Counted from the stretch's first letter, positions 44,004 through 54,270 are shown. The stretch: 64,000 bases of DNA from an uncultured Algibacter sp. (GCF_947487575.1 NZ_CANKXG010000011.1:1-64000); one strand, 5' to 3'. Notes: generated from the letters alone by a model not told the origin. Numbers and translations: made by a program.

Positions 44004-45479
44004 ATGGGAAATTATTTTAACACATTATCGCTAAGAGATAAATTAAATCAATTATCGAAGTGTAGATTTATGGACGCTTCAGAATTTACAGATGGCGTAA
44101 ACGCATTAAAAGGTAAAAAAATAGTTATCGTAGGGTGTGGGGCTCAAGGTTTAAACCAAGGGTTAAATATGAGAGATTCTGGTTTAGATATTTCTTATGC
44201 TTTACGTGATGCTGCTATTGCTGAAAAGCGTCAGTCTTTTATTAATGCTACAGAAAATGGATTTAATGTTGGTACTTACCAAGAGTTAATTCCAACTGCA
44301 GATTTAGTGTTAAACTTAACACCAGATAAACAACATACAAGTGTTGTAAAAGCTGTAATGCCATTAATGAAAAAAGGAGCAACTTTATCTTATTCTCATG
44401 GGTTTAATATTGTTGAAGAAGGTACACAAGTACGTGAAGACCTTACTGTAATTATGGTAGCTCCAAAATGTCCAGGAACAGAAGTTCGTGAGGAATATAA
44501 AAGAGGTTTTGGTGTGCCAACATTAATTGCAGTACACGAAGAAAATGACCCAGAAGCAAAAGGTTGGGCACAAGCAAAAGCTTATGCAGTAGCAACTGGT
44601 GGTGATAAGGCAGGTGTTTTAGCATCGTCTTTTATTGCTGAAGTGAAGTCTGATTTAATGGGAGAGCAAACTATTCTTTGTGGGTTATTACAAACAGGTT
44701 CAATCCTTTGTTTTGATAAAATGGTTGAAGAGGGTATTGATGCAGGTTATGCTTCTAAATTAATTCAATACGGATGGGAAACTGTAACAGAAGGTCTTAA
44801 ATATGGTGGTGTAACTAACATGATGGATCGTCTTTCTAACCCAGCAAAAATTAAAGCGTTTGAATTATCTGAAGAATTAAAAGATATTATGCGTCCGTTA
44901 TTCCAAAAACATATGGATGATATTATTGAAGGTCGTTTCTCTGCTGGTATGATGGCAGATTGGGCTAATGATGATAAAGATCTATTAGGATGGAGAGCAG
45001 CAACTGCTGAAACTGCATTTGAAAAAACACCAGCTGGAAACGTTGAAATTTCTGAGCAAGAATATTATGATAATGGTGTATTAATGGTTGCTATGGTAAG
45101 AGCAGGAGTAGAATTAGCTTTTGAAGCTATGACTGATTCAGGAATTATCGATGCCTCTGCATACTACGAATCATTACACGAAACACCTCTTATTGCAAAC
45201 ACCATTGCAAGAAAGAAGTTGTACGAAATGAATAGTGTGATTTCTGATACGGCAGAGTACGGATGTTACTTATTCGACCATGCATGTAAACCGTTATTAA
45301 CAGATTTTATGAAAAATATCAAAACAGATGTTATCGGTAAGCCTTACGCTGTAGATAACGGTAACGGTGTTGATAATGCAAAACTTATTGAAGTAAATGC
45401 AGCTTTAAGAAATCATCCAGTTGAAAAAGTAGGTGAGTTTTTAAGATCTTCTATGACGGCTATGAAGCCAATAGTATAA
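44004..45479 (+). CDS. ilvC: Ketol-acid reductoisomerase, class II
   Basis: This 491-residue enzyme isomerises and reduces acetohydroxy acids. Its length marks the long class II (E. coli-like) form with a duplicated helical domain. The nucleotide motif [17 protein letters not shown] (about 45-61) and the [15 protein letters not shown] segment (about 153-167) are intact. A terminator follows, so it may be the last gene of the attenuated unit unless there is read-through into ilvA. Confidence 0.96.
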   Translation: MGNYFNTLSLRDKLNQLSKCRFMDASEFTDGVNALKGKKIVIVGCGAQGLNQGLNMRDSGLDISYALRDAAIAEKRQSFINATENGFNVGTYQELIPTADLVLNLTPDKQHTSVVKAVMPLMKKGATLSYSHGFNIVEEGTQVREDLTVIMVAPKCPGTEVREEYKRGFGVPTLIAVHEENDPEAKGWAQAKAYAVATGGDKAGVLASSFIAEVKSDLMGEQTILCGLLQTGSILCFDKMVEEGIDAGYASKLIQYGWETVTEGLKYGGVTNMMDRLSNPAKIKAFELSEELKDIMRPLFQKHMDDIIEGRFSAGMMADWANDDKDLLGWRAATAETAFEKTPAGNVEISEQEYYDNGVLMVAMVRAGVELAFEAMTDSGIIDASAYYESLHETPLIANTIARKKLYEMNSVISDTAEYGCYLFDHACKPLLTDFMKNIKTDVIGKPYAVDNGNGVDNAKLIEVNAALRNHPVEKVGEFLRSSMTAMKPIV

Positions 45480-45508
45480 CAAGTACTACTAAACTAAACT
45501 ATATTTTT

Positions 45509-45546
45509 AAAAACCTGTCGGATGATATCATTTTGACAGGTTTTTT
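45509..45546 (+). terminator. Terminator between ilvC and ilvA
   Basis: AAAACCTGTC and GACAGGTTTT close an 18-base loop, followed by more T residues. The CCTGTC/GACAGG core recurs in the hairpin at 54054. Confidence 0.7.
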
Positions 45547-45598
45547 ATTACAACAAATTGTAACTTGCATTAAAGATTGAATATTAAATTATAAAAAA

Positions 45599-46864
45599 AT
45601 GAATCAGGAGAAACAGACTTACTTTCCTACTATAGAAAATGTAAAAATAGCTGCAAAAGCTATTAGAAAAGTCTCAACTGTAACACCTTTAGGTCATAGT
45701 TTAAGATATTCAAAACAGTATGACTCTAATATCTTTTTAAAACGTGAAGATTTACAGCAAGTTCGCTCTTATAAAATTAGAGGAGCATATAATAAAATAA
45801 GTTCGCTAAGTACTGAACAATCTAAAAAAGGAGTGGTCTGTGCAAGTGCAGGAAACCATGCGCAAGGTGTGGCTTTGTCTTGTAAGCTATTAAAAATAAA
45901 AGGCACTATTTATATGCCTGCTCCAACACCAAATCAAAAGGTAGAACAAGTTAAAATGTTTGGAGAAGATTTTATAGAAATTAAATTAGAAGGTGATACG
46001 TTTGATGACTCTTATTATGCAGCAATAGCGGAATGTAATGGGTTAAAAAAAACATTTATTCACCCATTTAATGATGAAAAAGTTATTGAAGGACAAGCTA
46101 CTATCGGTTTAGAAATTTTAGAACAATTTGATGCGTCCATTGATTATGTTTTTATTGCAGTTGGAGGAGGAGGTTTAGCAGCAGGATTATCAACTGTGTT
46201 TAAAGCATTGTCCCCAAATACGAAAATTATTGGTGTTGAGCCAGAAGGGGCACCTTCCATGAGTGAATCCATAAAAAATGACAAGAATACAGAGTTAAAA
46301 TCAATTGAGAAATTTATTGATGGTGCTGCCGTAAAACGTGTTGGCGATTTAAACTTTGCTATATGCAAAGAGAATCTTGATGATATGATTACAGTGCCAG
46401 AAGGTAAAGTATGTGAAACTATTTTAGAGCTTTACAATAAAGATGCTATTGTAGTTGAACCAGCAGGAGCTTTGAGTATTTCGGTTTTAGACTTTTATGC
46501 TGAAAAAATAAAAGATAAAAATGTTGTTTGTGTTGTTAGTGGAAGCAATAATGATATTACAAGAACTCCTGAAATTAAAGAACGCGCATTATTATATGCA
46601 AATTTGAAACATTATTTTATTATAAATTTCCCACAAAGAGCGGGTGCGTTAAAAGAATTTGTGGTTGATATTTTAGGAGAGAATGATGATATTACTTATT
46701 TTCAATATGCTAAAAAAACAAATCGTGAAAACGGTTCTGCAGTAGTAGGAGTTCAGCTAAAATCAGCTTCTGATTTAGAACCTTTAATTAAAAAAATGAA
46801 GCAAAATGATTTTTATGGAGATTATTTAAATGATAAACCAGATTTGTTTCAGTTTTTGGTGTAA
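45599..46864 (+). CDS. ilvA: Threonine dehydratase (threonine ammonia-lyase)
   Basis: This 421-residue PLP enzyme deaminates threonine to 2-oxobutanoate, the first step of isoleucine synthesis. The cofactor lysine is K59 in SYKIRGAYN, the GGGGLAAGL phosphate loop lies near 189-197, and a C-terminal ACT-like regulatory domain covers about 325-421. Length suggests one regulatory domain, as in Bacillus-type enzymes. It lies after ilvC behind a terminator, so it is partly independent of the attenuated operon. Confidence 0.95.
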   Translation: MNQEKQTYFPTIENVKIAAKAIRKVSTVTPLGHSLRYSKQYDSNIFLKREDLQQVRSYKIRGAYNKISSLSTEQSKKGVVCASAGNHAQGVALSCKLLKIKGTIYMPAPTPNQKVEQVKMFGEDFIEIKLEGDTFDDSYYAAIAECNGLKKTFIHPFNDEKVIEGQATIGLEILEQFDASIDYVFIAVGGGGLAAGLSTVFKALSPNTKIIGVEPEGAPSMSESIKNDKNTELKSIEKFIDGAAVKRVGDLNFAICKENLDDMITVPEGKVCETILELYNKDAIVVEPAGALSISVLDFYAEKIKDKNVVCVVSGSNNDITRTPEIKERALLYANLKHYFIINFPQRAGALKEFVVDILGENDDITYFQYAKKTNRENGSAVVGVQLKSASDLEPLIKKMKQNDFYGDYLNDKPDLFQFLV

Positions 46865-46899
46865 ATCGATTAACTTTATAATTGAAAATCAATATGTAT

Positions 46900-47406
46900 A
46901 TGAAAGTAATCAAAATTATAGTTTTAGCAATCTTTTCAGTAGCTTTATTAAGTTGTGGAGGAAAAGAAGAAAAGAAAAAAGAAGGATTTAGGTATGATAA
47001 GAAATCTGAGGTTTCTAAAACTGTTGAAAATAATCTTAACGATATTGTAATTACAGGCAATGATGCTATGCAATTCAATAAAAAAGAAATTAAAGTTAAG
47101 GCTGGTAAAAAAGTAAAAATCACATTAAAGCACATTGGTAAGATGGATAAAAATGTGATGGGACATAATTTTGTTTTGCTAAAGCAAGGTGTGAATCTAG
47201 TGGCTTTTGGAAATAAAGCAGCATCAGCAAGGAAAAGTGAATATGTTCCTGAAGGCTCAAAAGATGTTATTGCGTATACAAAACTTATTGGTGGAGGAGA
47301 AACCGCTGTTATTGAGTTTGATGCTCCTGAGGTTGGGACTTACGAGTTTTTATGTAGTTTTCCTGGGCATTATGGTATGATGAAGGGGATGTTTATTGTA
47401 GAATAA
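46900..47406 (+). CDS. Lipid-anchored azurin (blue copper protein)
   Basis: This 168-residue cupredoxin has an SPII signal with Cys19 and a Lys/Glu-rich linker. From the chosen start the type 1 copper ligands are His89 (in GHNFVLL), Cys152, His157 and Met161 (in the CSFPGHYGMMKG loop), with azurin spacing. It probably carries electrons at the periplasmic face. ATG at 46900 is preferred over ATG 46894 and TTG 46882 because it begins directly with the signal peptide. It stands between ilvA and the DUF1080 gene and could serve the nearby GMC-type dehydrogenase, but that is speculation. Confidence 0.92.
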   Translation: MKVIKIIVLAIFSVALLSCGGKEEKKKEGFRYDKKSEVSKTVENNLNDIVITGNDAMQFNKKEIKVKAGKKVKITLKHIGKMDKNVMGHNFVLLKQGVNLVAFGNKAASARKSEYVPEGSKDVIAYTKLIGGGETAVIEFDAPEVGTYEFLCSFPGHYGMMKGMFIVE

Positions 47407-47409
47407 ACT

Positions 47410-48171
47410 TTAATTTAAATCAAGGATTTCAATATTCTTAAATTCTACTGGATGACTTTCGCTTTGTAGTGAAATATAACCGCTTTTTAATGGTTGATAT
47501 TCTTTAGATTTCCAAAGGGCTTTATTGTGGTCTACAGTACCACCAAAATGTGGTTTTGAATACCGTAATACTTCTTTGCCGTTTATAAAATGTTTGATTA
47601 TAGAATCGTGTCTAACTTCAATTTCTACATGAACCCATTGCTCACCATGATAAGTATTAGATGATGATTGAATAATATGTTCAGTCACTAAAGTGTCATT
47701 GTATTTCACATGTGTTCCAGGAGTACACAAATTGCCTGTTGGTCGCTTATTAATACCGTTTCCGCCTAAAAGCTGCACTTCTATGGATACAGGAAAATTT
47801 TGTTTTAAACCCATGCCTTTTGGGTCTTCACAATGAATCATAATACCACTATTTCTTGAAGCCCATGGTCTGCCACCCGAAATTTGTTCTCCAGTAAAAC
47901 GGTAATCCATCTTAAAACGATAATTACTGTATTGATTTTTATAAAAAATATGCCCAAAGGTATTATTAAAAGAGTCATAGGCTTTATATGAAACTTTCAT
48001 TACACCATCTTCAACTAAAAATGTGTTTTTGTAATTATCTCCTAATGCATATCCTCTTATTTTTGGAGTCCAGCCATCCAGATTTTTCCCATTGAATAGT
48101 TTAATCCATTTTTCTTTTTGAGAACAAGAATATAATGTTGTTACAACAAGGCAAAGCACAAAAGTTTTCAT
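47410..48171 (-). CDS. DUF1080 (3-keto-disaccharide hydrolase family) lipoprotein
   Basis: This 253-residue protein has an SPII signal with Cys16 and a single concanavalin-like DUF1080 domain (KWIKLFNGKNLDGWTP at about 20-35; NSGIMIHCEDP near 114). The family has been renamed 3-keto-disaccharide hydrolase after members that cleave oxidised glycosides. The ATG at 48171 is chosen; upstream starts would overlap the preceding gene and precede the signal peptide. It is the third gene of a GMC oxidoreductase operon, which supports a role after sugar oxidation. Confidence 0.85.
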   Translation of the reverse strand: MKTFVLCLVVTTLYSCSQKEKWIKLFNGKNLDGWTPKIRGYALGDNYKNTFLVEDGVMKVSYKAYDSFNNTFGHIFYKNQYSNYRFKMDYRFTGEQISGGRPWASRNSGIMIHCEDPKGMGLKQNFPVSIEVQLLGGNGINKRPTGNLCTPGTHVKYNDTLVTEHIIQSSSNTYHGEQWVHVEIEVRHDSIIKHFINGKEVLRYSKPHFGGTVDHNKALWKSKEYQPLKSGYISLQSESHPVEFKNIEILDLN

Positions 48172-48179
48172 AAAAGCAT

Positions 48180-48818
48180 TTACCATCTTTGAAAAGACCA
48201 AGTGTGACCATTTGGAACATTTTCTAATGGAATACATCCTAATTGTTGCCCAGGAACAGGGTCGTAATTTAAAACGTCTTCACCTATTTTTTCTGAAGTA
48301 AAGTAACCTAACAAAGTATATCTTCTTACTGCTATTAAAAATTTGTAGAGCATGTAGTGGTCTTTTTCTAAATCTGGTAGGGTTTCTAAATACTTACTTT
48401 GTTGTTGTAAAATGGTTGTAGTAGCTTTTTTAGAAAGTTTAAATAAAGATGTTAAAAGTGTTTCAAACTGTGCTTTTTTGCCTTTTTTAGCTTCTAAATC
48501 AAATGTAGTTTTAAATAATTTGGAAAATACTAAAGCTCCTTTTTTAAATAGATTCTGATTTGCTTTTTGTTCAATCTCGTTATAGATCATATCAATAAAC
48601 TGAGGTACATTCACATCTAAAGCTCCAGGAGTATCGGTAGTTGGTAGAATAATATCAGTTAAGTGGGTTACCATATATTTTTCTTCAGAAGATAAAAAAA
48701 GTGGTTTCCAATCTTTATTTGTAGCACTGCAAGACGATACTATATTTAGAATAGTAGGCGTTGCAACTGCGTACCCTAATCCAATACTTAACTGTTTTAA
48801 TGCGGTTCTTCTATCCAT
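48180..48818 (-). CDS. Gluconate 2-dehydrogenase subunit 3 family protein, Tat-exported
   Basis: This 212-residue protein starts with a twin-arginine-type signal (DRRTALKQL, residues 2-10, then a hydrophobic stretch). The remainder matches the gluconate 2-dehydrogenase subunit 3 family, small partners that accompany GMC flavoproteins and help their export and maturation. It lies 3 bases after the GMC gene and 8 bases before the DUF1080 gene. Confidence 0.85.
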   Translation of the reverse strand: MDRRTALKQLSIGLGYAVATPTILNIVSSCSATNKDWKPLFLSSEEKYMVTHLTDIILPTTDTPGALDVNVPQFIDMIYNEIEQKANQNLFKKGALVFSKLFKTTFDLEAKKGKKAQFETLLTSLFKLSKKATTTILQQQSKYLETLPDLEKDHYMLYKFLIAVRRYTLLGYFTSEKIGEDVLNYDPVPGQQLGCIPLENVPNGHTWSFQRW

Positions 48819-48821
48819 ATT

Positions 48822-50537
48822 TTAGGATGTTTTTTTGTTTTTTTTAAACTCAGCTGCTGCATAATTTGCAGCTCTAGCAGTAATAGCCATATAGGTTAAA
48901 GATGGGTTTTGACATGCAGAAGATGTCATACACGATCCATCGGTTACATAAACATTTGGTACAGCGTGTATTTGGTTGTATTTGTTTAATACTGATGTTT
49001 TTGGGTCGCGCCCCATTCTGGCAGCACCCATTTCGTGTATACCTATTCCTGGTGTACTTTCGTTATTATGCCCTTTTACATCTTTAAAACCTGCAGCTTT
49101 AAGCATGGCAACGGCTTGTTGTTCAATATCTTCTTTTATTCTAAATTCGTTTTCTCTAAAGGTTACATGAAAATCTACAGTTGGTAAGCCCCAATCGTCT
49201 AGTTTGTCGTAATTTAATTCAATTCGGTTATCATGGTAAGGTAAACACTCACCAAAGCCAGTCATACCTATTTGCCATTGCCCCGGTTTCATTAAACTAT
49301 CTTTCAAGTCTGCACCAAAACTAAGTTCTCCCATACCGCTTTTCCAATCGGTTCTACTTGCTCTTCCTTGATAGCCGTAACCTCTTAAGAACCCTTTTTG
49401 TTTTGTTTTTTCATCTAAATTTCTAAAGCGAGGAATGTAAAAGCCGTTGGGTCTTTGGCCTTTATAATAAACATCTTCAAAACCGTCCATTTTAGCCGAA
49501 GCACCAGAGCGTGTGGTGTGGTCCATAATATTGTGCCCTAATTCTCCACTATCATTACCCAAACCGTTTGGAAAACGTTCTGATTTAGATTGCATTAAAA
49601 TACTAGCACTACCAATGGTGGAGGCACAACTAAAAATTATGGAAGCTTTAAAAAATATTTTTTCGTGTGTTTCTGCATCAATAATGCGCACACCTAATGC
49701 TACCCCTTTTTTATCATCATAAACTATTTCATAAGCAATAGAGTTGGGTCTCAAATGCATATTGCCTGTACGTTCTGCAGCAGGAAGTGTTGAAGAGTTA
49801 CTGCTAAAATATCCACCAAATGGGCATCCTCTAACACATCTATTTCTAAATTGACAATTGGAACGTCCCTCATGTACGGCATCACCTGTTTTGTGAGCTG
49901 TTCGTCCTATGGTTAGTAAACGGTCATCAAAATTTTCTTTTAATTTTTTTTGAAAATCAAGCTCCACACAATTTAGCTCCATGGGTTTTGTTAATTTACC
50001 ATCAGGCAATTGTGAAAGTCCTAAATTTTGCCCCGATACACCAATAAAAGTTTCTACTTTGTCATACCAAGGCGAAATATCTTTGTAGCGTATAGGCCAA
50101 TCTACACCATGACCATCTTTTTTATTGGCTTCAAAATCCAAATCGCTTAATCTATAAGATTGTCTTGCCCACATGAGCGATCGCCCACCTACGTGATACC
50201 CTCTTATCCAACTAAAAGGTTTGGGCTCATTATACGGATGTTTAAAATCGTCTACAAACCAATGTTGACTTGTAGGTGCTAATATATAAGACTTGTTTTG
50301 TTTGGGTTGTTTTTTAACATCTTCAGGATTTTTTATACCTCTGTGTTTTAAATCCCAAGGGTCTTGATGCATAGTAGGATAATCTTCAATATGTTTTACC
50401 ATGCGCCCCCGATCTAAAACAAGCGTTTTTAGTCCGTTTTCACAAAGCTCTTTAGCTGCCCAACCTCCACTTATGCCTGTGCCAATTACAATGGCGTCAT
50501 AGGCGGTAGGGTATTCGGTTATCTTATCTTCAATCAT
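48822..50537 (-). CDS. GMC-family FAD oxidoreductase
   Basis: This 571-residue flavoprotein has the N-terminal FAD motif VIGTGISGGWAAKEL (about 17-31), the GGRSLMWARQSYR segment (about 117-129), and a C-terminal GMC signature around the TDGSCMTSSACQNPSLTYMA region with the expected His/Asn-type catalytic area. A Cys-rich patch (CQFRNRCVRGCPFGG, about 228-242) is typical of the glucose/gluconate dehydrogenase-like branch. With the subunit 3 partner it probably oxidises a sugar hydroxyl, for example at C3, in the periplasm. It carries no signal peptide and may be carried out by the Tat partner. Confidence 0.9.
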   Translation of the reverse strand: MIEDKITEYPTAYDAIVIGTGISGGWAAKELCENGLKTLVLDRGRMVKHIEDYPTMHQDPWDLKHRGIKNPEDVKKQPKQNKSYILAPTSQHWFVDDFKHPYNEPKPFSWIRGYHVGGRSLMWARQSYRLSDLDFEANKKDGHGVDWPIRYKDISPWYDKVETFIGVSGQNLGLSQLPDGKLTKPMELNCVELDFQKKLKENFDDRLLTIGRTAHKTGDAVHEGRSNCQFRNRCVRGCPFGGYFSSNSSTLPAAERTGNMHLRPNSIAYEIVYDDKKGVALGVRIIDAETHEKIFFKASIIFSCASTIGSASILMQSKSERFPNGLGNDSGELGHNIMDHTTRSGASAKMDGFEDVYYKGQRPNGFYIPRFRNLDEKTKQKGFLRGYGYQGRASRTDWKSGMGELSFGADLKDSLMKPGQWQIGMTGFGECLPYHDNRIELNYDKLDDWGLPTVDFHVTFRENEFRIKEDIEQQAVAMLKAAGFKDVKGHNNESTPGIGIHEMGAARMGRDPKTSVLNKYNQIHAVPNVYVTDGSCMTSSACQNPSLTYMAITARAANYAAAEFKKNKKTS

Positions 50538-50730
50538 TTAAATATTTAAGTCTTTTTAAGAGTAAATTGATAATTAAATCTTGCAAAATTTAAGGAATTT
50601 ATAATTAAATTCTTAATTATTAGAAAATTAATTAATTTGCATGAATTAAAAGTTTATTTTTCTACTGAATAAAACAGATCATGATATGTTCGATTCAAAA
50701 GCATTCAATAAACTACTAACGAATCAATTT

Positions 50731-51693
50731 ATGAAAAGACGCGATTTTGTAAAACAAACATCTAAAGCAAGTTTAGGAATAGCTGCATTAGGCATGTATG
50801 CTTGTAAAAATGCAACAAAACAACAGGCACAAGAAGCTATTATTGAGGATAAAAAAGAAGCGGATTTGTTTTTCAAAATATCACTGGCGCAATGGTCGTT
50901 GCATAATGCTTTGTTTGATAAGAAGATGAATAATCTTGATTTTGCTGCTGCTTCCAGAGGTTTTGGGTGTGAAGGTTTAGAGTATGTAAATGCTTTTTTT
51001 AAAGATAAAGCGACAGACAAGGCGTATTTAAAAGAGATGAATAATAGGGCAGATGCTGAAGGGCAACAAAACGTGTTAATTATGATTGATGGTGAAGGTA
51101 AGTTAGCGCATGCTGATACAAAAGCACGATTACAGGCCATTGAAAACCATCATAAATGGGTAGATGCGGCTCACTTTTTAGGTTGTCATGCCATTCGTGT
51201 TAATTTAGCGGGAGGGGTTAATAAGGTAGATGCTGCAAAAGCTGCAGTTGATTCTTTAGAACAACTCTCAGCGTATGCAAAAGATTCTAATATTAATATT
51301 TTAGTTGAAAACCACGGTGGCTTTTCTTCAAATGGTGAATGGATGTCTGGCGTGTTTTCAAATGTGAAAAGTGAAAATTGTGGCACCTTGCCAGATTTTG
51401 GAAATTTCTGTATCACTAAAGATAAAGACCGTAATTGTTTAGAGGCTTACGATAGGTATAAAGGTATGGAAGCATTGCTCCCTTTTGCTAAAGCGGTAAG
51501 CGCAAAGTCTTATGATTTTGATGCTAACGGTAACGAAACCACTATAGATTTTATGAAAGTGATGAACATGGTAAAGGACGTAAATTATACAGGATTTGTA
51601 GGTGTTGAATATGAAGGTAAGCGTTTACCCGAAGATGAAGGTATAAAAGCAACCAGAGATTTATTGCTTAAAGTGGGGAAACAACTGTCTTAA
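50731..51693 (+). CDS. TIM-barrel sugar isomerase/epimerase, Tat-exported
   Basis: This 320-residue protein begins with a Tat-type signal (KRRDFVKQ, residues 2-9, then a hydrophobic segment ending in Cys). The rest is an AP-endonuclease-2-type TIM barrel of the sugar phosphate isomerase/epimerase group, with the metal-binding pattern VENHGGFS and VGVEYEG near the end. The ATG at 50731 is preferred over 50686 because it puts the Tat motif at the N-terminus. It heads the plus-strand arm of the keto-sugar locus, divergent from the GMC gene. Confidence 0.86.
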   Translation: MKRRDFVKQTSKASLGIAALGMYACKNATKQQAQEAIIEDKKEADLFFKISLAQWSLHNALFDKKMNNLDFAAASRGFGCEGLEYVNAFFKDKATDKAYLKEMNNRADAEGQQNVLIMIDGEGKLAHADTKARLQAIENHHKWVDAAHFLGCHAIRVNLAGGVNKVDAAKAAVDSLEQLSAYAKDSNINILVENHGGFSSNGEWMSGVFSNVKSENCGTLPDFGNFCITKDKDRNCLEAYDRYKGMEALLPFAKAVSAKSYDFDANGNETTIDFMKVMNMVKDVNYTGFVGVEYEGKRLPEDEGIKATRDLLLKVGKQLS

Positions 51694-51721
51694 AAATAAA
51701 ACCAACCAAACCAAATAAATT

Positions 51722-52891
51722 ATGGAACATGTTAATAAGAATAGACTGTTTTTAGCAAGTTGTTTAGCCTTAATTACTACAGCAATGACGTTTGCCATTC
51801 GAGCACGATTGGAAACCGTTTTTGGTCCCGAAGGCGTTGGTTTAACTTTAGAGCAAATTGGTTATGCTTTTGCACCAGCATTTTTTGGATTTACAATAGC
51901 CATGATTATTGGTGGACCGTTAGTAGATTTATTAGGTATTAAAAAAATAACGTGGATGGCGTTTATAACGCATGCTGTTGGTATTGTGTTAACGTTGATG
52001 GCAGATTCCATGACGTCACTATTTATTGCAACACTTTTTATAGGCATTGGTAATGGTTTTGTGGAGGCTGCTTTAAACCCCATGGTAGCATCAATGTATC
52101 CTGAGGAAAAAACTAAAATGCTAAATCGGTTTCATGTATGGTTTCCTGGAGGTATCGTAATTGGTGCATTGGTGGGTTGGCTTGTTATGGATGTTTTAGG
52201 GTTAAGTTGGCAAGTTATGGTAGGCACTTTGTTTGTGCCTTTAGCAATTTATGGATTTTTGTTTTTAGGGCAAACTATTCCGGTAACAGAGCGTGTGCAG
52301 TTGGGTATTAGTAATAAAAAAATGTTTTCCAGTGTTTTAAAGCCTTTGTTTTTATTCATGGTGGCTTGTATGTTTTTAACTGCAGCATCAGAATTGGGAA
52401 CTACACAACGTATAGAATCTTTGTTGAAAGCATCGGTAGCTAAACCTTTGTTAGTGTTAGCATTTATTAATGGTATTATGGCTTTGGGGCGTTTATTTGC
52501 AGGTAAGGTTGTGCATAAATTAAGTCCTTCTGGAATGTTGTTATATTCTGCAATATTTACGTTTGCAGGCTTGTGGTTGCTCACCATATCTAGTGGTGGA
52601 ATGACGTTTGTTGCGGCCGCAGTTTTTGCGGTAGGTGTTACCTTTTTCTGGCCAACAATGCTTGGTTTTGTAGCAGAGTATTTACCAGAAACTGGTGCTT
52701 TGGGACTTTCCATTATGGGAGGTGCAGGTATGTTTTCAGTATCAATTGTGCTCCCTGTAATGGGTAATTTAATGGATAATGCAAGTGCTGCGGAAGCGTT
52801 ACGAACCATGTCTATCTTACCTGCAATACTTATTGTAGCGTTTTTAGGATTACATATGTATATGAAAAAAAGAAATAAAGTAGAAGCTTAA
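51722..52891 (+). CDS. MFS transporter, probably sugar uptake
   Basis: This 389-residue major facilitator has about twelve membrane helices and a GGPLVDLLGIKK loop between helices two and three (about 63-74). It lies 28 bases after the TIM-barrel gene and 7 bases before the Gfo/Idh gene, so it probably imports the modified sugar made in the periplasm. The substrate cannot be read from sequence. Confidence 0.87.
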   Translation: MEHVNKNRLFLASCLALITTAMTFAIRARLETVFGPEGVGLTLEQIGYAFAPAFFGFTIAMIIGGPLVDLLGIKKITWMAFITHAVGIVLTLMADSMTSLFIATLFIGIGNGFVEAALNPMVASMYPEEKTKMLNRFHVWFPGGIVIGALVGWLVMDVLGLSWQVMVGTLFVPLAIYGFLFLGQTIPVTERVQLGISNKKMFSSVLKPLFLFMVACMFLTAASELGTTQRIESLLKASVAKPLLVLAFINGIMALGRLFAGKVVHKLSPSGMLLYSAIFTFAGLWLLTISSGGMTFVAAAVFAVGVTFFWPTMLGFVAEYLPETGALGLSIMGGAGMFSVSIVLPVMGNLMDNASAAEALRTMSILPAILIVAFLGLHMYMKKRNKVEA

Positions 52892-52898
52892 ATAGAAT

Positions 52899-54044
52899 AT
52901 GAGTAGGAAATTAAGAATGGGAATGGTTGGCGGTGGCGCTGGCTCATTTATAGGCGATGTACATAGAAAGGCTGCGGCTATTGATGGGGTGATTGAATTG
53001 GTATGTGGTGCATTTAGTAGTACTGCAGAAAAGTCTATTACATCTGGCATAGCACTTGGCTTAGACGAAAGCCGATGTTATGGTACGTTTGAAGACATGA
53101 TGCAAAAGGAAAAAGCATTGCCTGAGGATTTGAGAATGGATTTTGTGGCTATTGTAACGCCTAATCATATGCACTTTCCACCAGCAAAAATGGCTTTAGA
53201 GCATGGGTTTCATGTTGTTTCAGATAAACCTGTAACTTTAACTTTAGAAGAAGCCGAAGCACTGGAAAAGATTGTTGGAAAAAGTGGAAAGCTATTTGCG
53301 CTTACACATAATTACACTGGCAATTCTATGGTAAAACAAGCCAAAGCTATGGTAGCAAAAGGCGAACTTGGAACCATTAGAAAAATACAAGCGCAGTATT
53401 TACAAGGGTGGTTATCTACACCTTTGGAGAAAACAGAGCAAAAGCAAGCGGCTTGGAGAGTAGACCCCAAACGTTCTGGTATTGGTGGTGCTTTAGGCGA
53501 TATTGGTACGCATGCCGAAAACCTAATTGAATACATTACTGGATTAAAAATAGAGGAAATTGCGGCCGATTTAGGTCGATTTGGCGAAGGTCGTGTTTTG
53601 GACGACGATGGCAATATGTTGATACGTATGGAAAATGGTGCGAAAGGCACAATGTCTATTTCGCAAATTGCTTTAGGTGAAGAAAATAATTTAGGTATTA
53701 AAGTGTACGGTACAAAAGGCAGCTTGGAATGGTATCAAGAAAATCCGAATGAATTGATTACGCGTTGGCTGGAAGCACCCAAAAAAATATACACGCCAAA
53801 CGGCAATGGTTTGCATGATGAAGCTTTGGCGGTTTCTAGAATTCCTGCGGGACACCCCGAAGGGTATTTAGAGGCTTTTGCTACTATTTATAAAAATTTT
53901 GCAACACATGTTAATGCTGTTTACGAAGGAAAATCTATTGATACACCAGATTATCCTACGATTGCTGATGGTGTTCGTGGGATGAAATTTATTTACGCTG
54001 CTGTAGAAAGTGATACCAATAATGCAGCTTGGACAAAAATTTAA
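52899..54044 (+). CDS. Gfo/Idh/MocA-family oxidoreductase
   Basis: This 381-residue NAD(P)-dependent oxidoreductase has a modified nucleotide motif (MVGGGAGSFIGDVHR, about 8-22), the DKPVTLTLEEAEAL segment (about 110-123) with its EKP-like lysine, and GDIGTHAEN near 202-210. Related proteins reduce or oxidise sugars at C3 in keto-glycoside pathways. No signal peptide is visible, so it acts in the cytoplasm. It is followed by a hairpin and by repeat copy B, then the second TIM-barrel gene. Confidence 0.9.
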   Translation: MSRKLRMGMVGGGAGSFIGDVHRKAAAIDGVIELVCGAFSSTAEKSITSGIALGLDESRCYGTFEDMMQKEKALPEDLRMDFVAIVTPNHMHFPPAKMALEHGFHVVSDKPVTLTLEEAEALEKIVGKSGKLFALTHNYTGNSMVKQAKAMVAKGELGTIRKIQAQYLQGWLSTPLEKTEQKQAAWRVDPKRSGIGGALGDIGTHAENLIEYITGLKIEEIAADLGRFGEGRVLDDDGNMLIRMENGAKGTMSISQIALGEENNLGIKVYGTKGSLEWYQENPNELITRWLEAPKKIYTPNGNGLHDEALAVSRIPAGHPEGYLEAFATIYKNFATHVNAVYEGKSIDTPDYPTIADGVRGMKFIYAAVESDTNNAAWTKI

Positions 54045-54053
54045 CCTATATCT

Positions 54054-54092
54054 AGACCTGTCAGGTTTTAAAAACCTGACAGGTCTTTTTTG
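54054..54092 (+). terminator. Long hairpin after the Gfo/Idh gene
   Basis: AGACCTGTCAGGTTTT and its complement form a near-perfect 33-base palindrome, followed by a T-run. It may be a strong terminator or a repeat used as one; the CCTGTC/GACAGG core matches the ilvC terminator. Confidence 0.75.
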
Positions 54093-54153
54093 AATTAAAG
54101 GTATTTGATAATAAGTTAACTAGCGGATAAAATAAAAATTGGCAAATACACCC

Positions 54154-54241
54154 GCGTTAGGGATTGCAGTGGAAAGCCCACAGCCCGACGTAGGAGGTGC
54201 GAGGACTTGCAACGTAAAGCCCGACCCTTGTGGTAACGCCC
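54154..54241 (+). repeat. Dispersed GCGTTA repeat, copy B
   Basis: This is a canonical 88-bp copy with GCGTTAGGGATTGCAG at its left end, the block GGAGGTGCGAGGACTTGCAA, and GTAACGCC at its right end, followed by CAAATAAAA. It lies inside the keto-sugar gene run, in sense orientation. Confidence 0.92.
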
Positions 54242-54270
54242 AAATAAAAAATAATTGAGTTCTCAATTCC

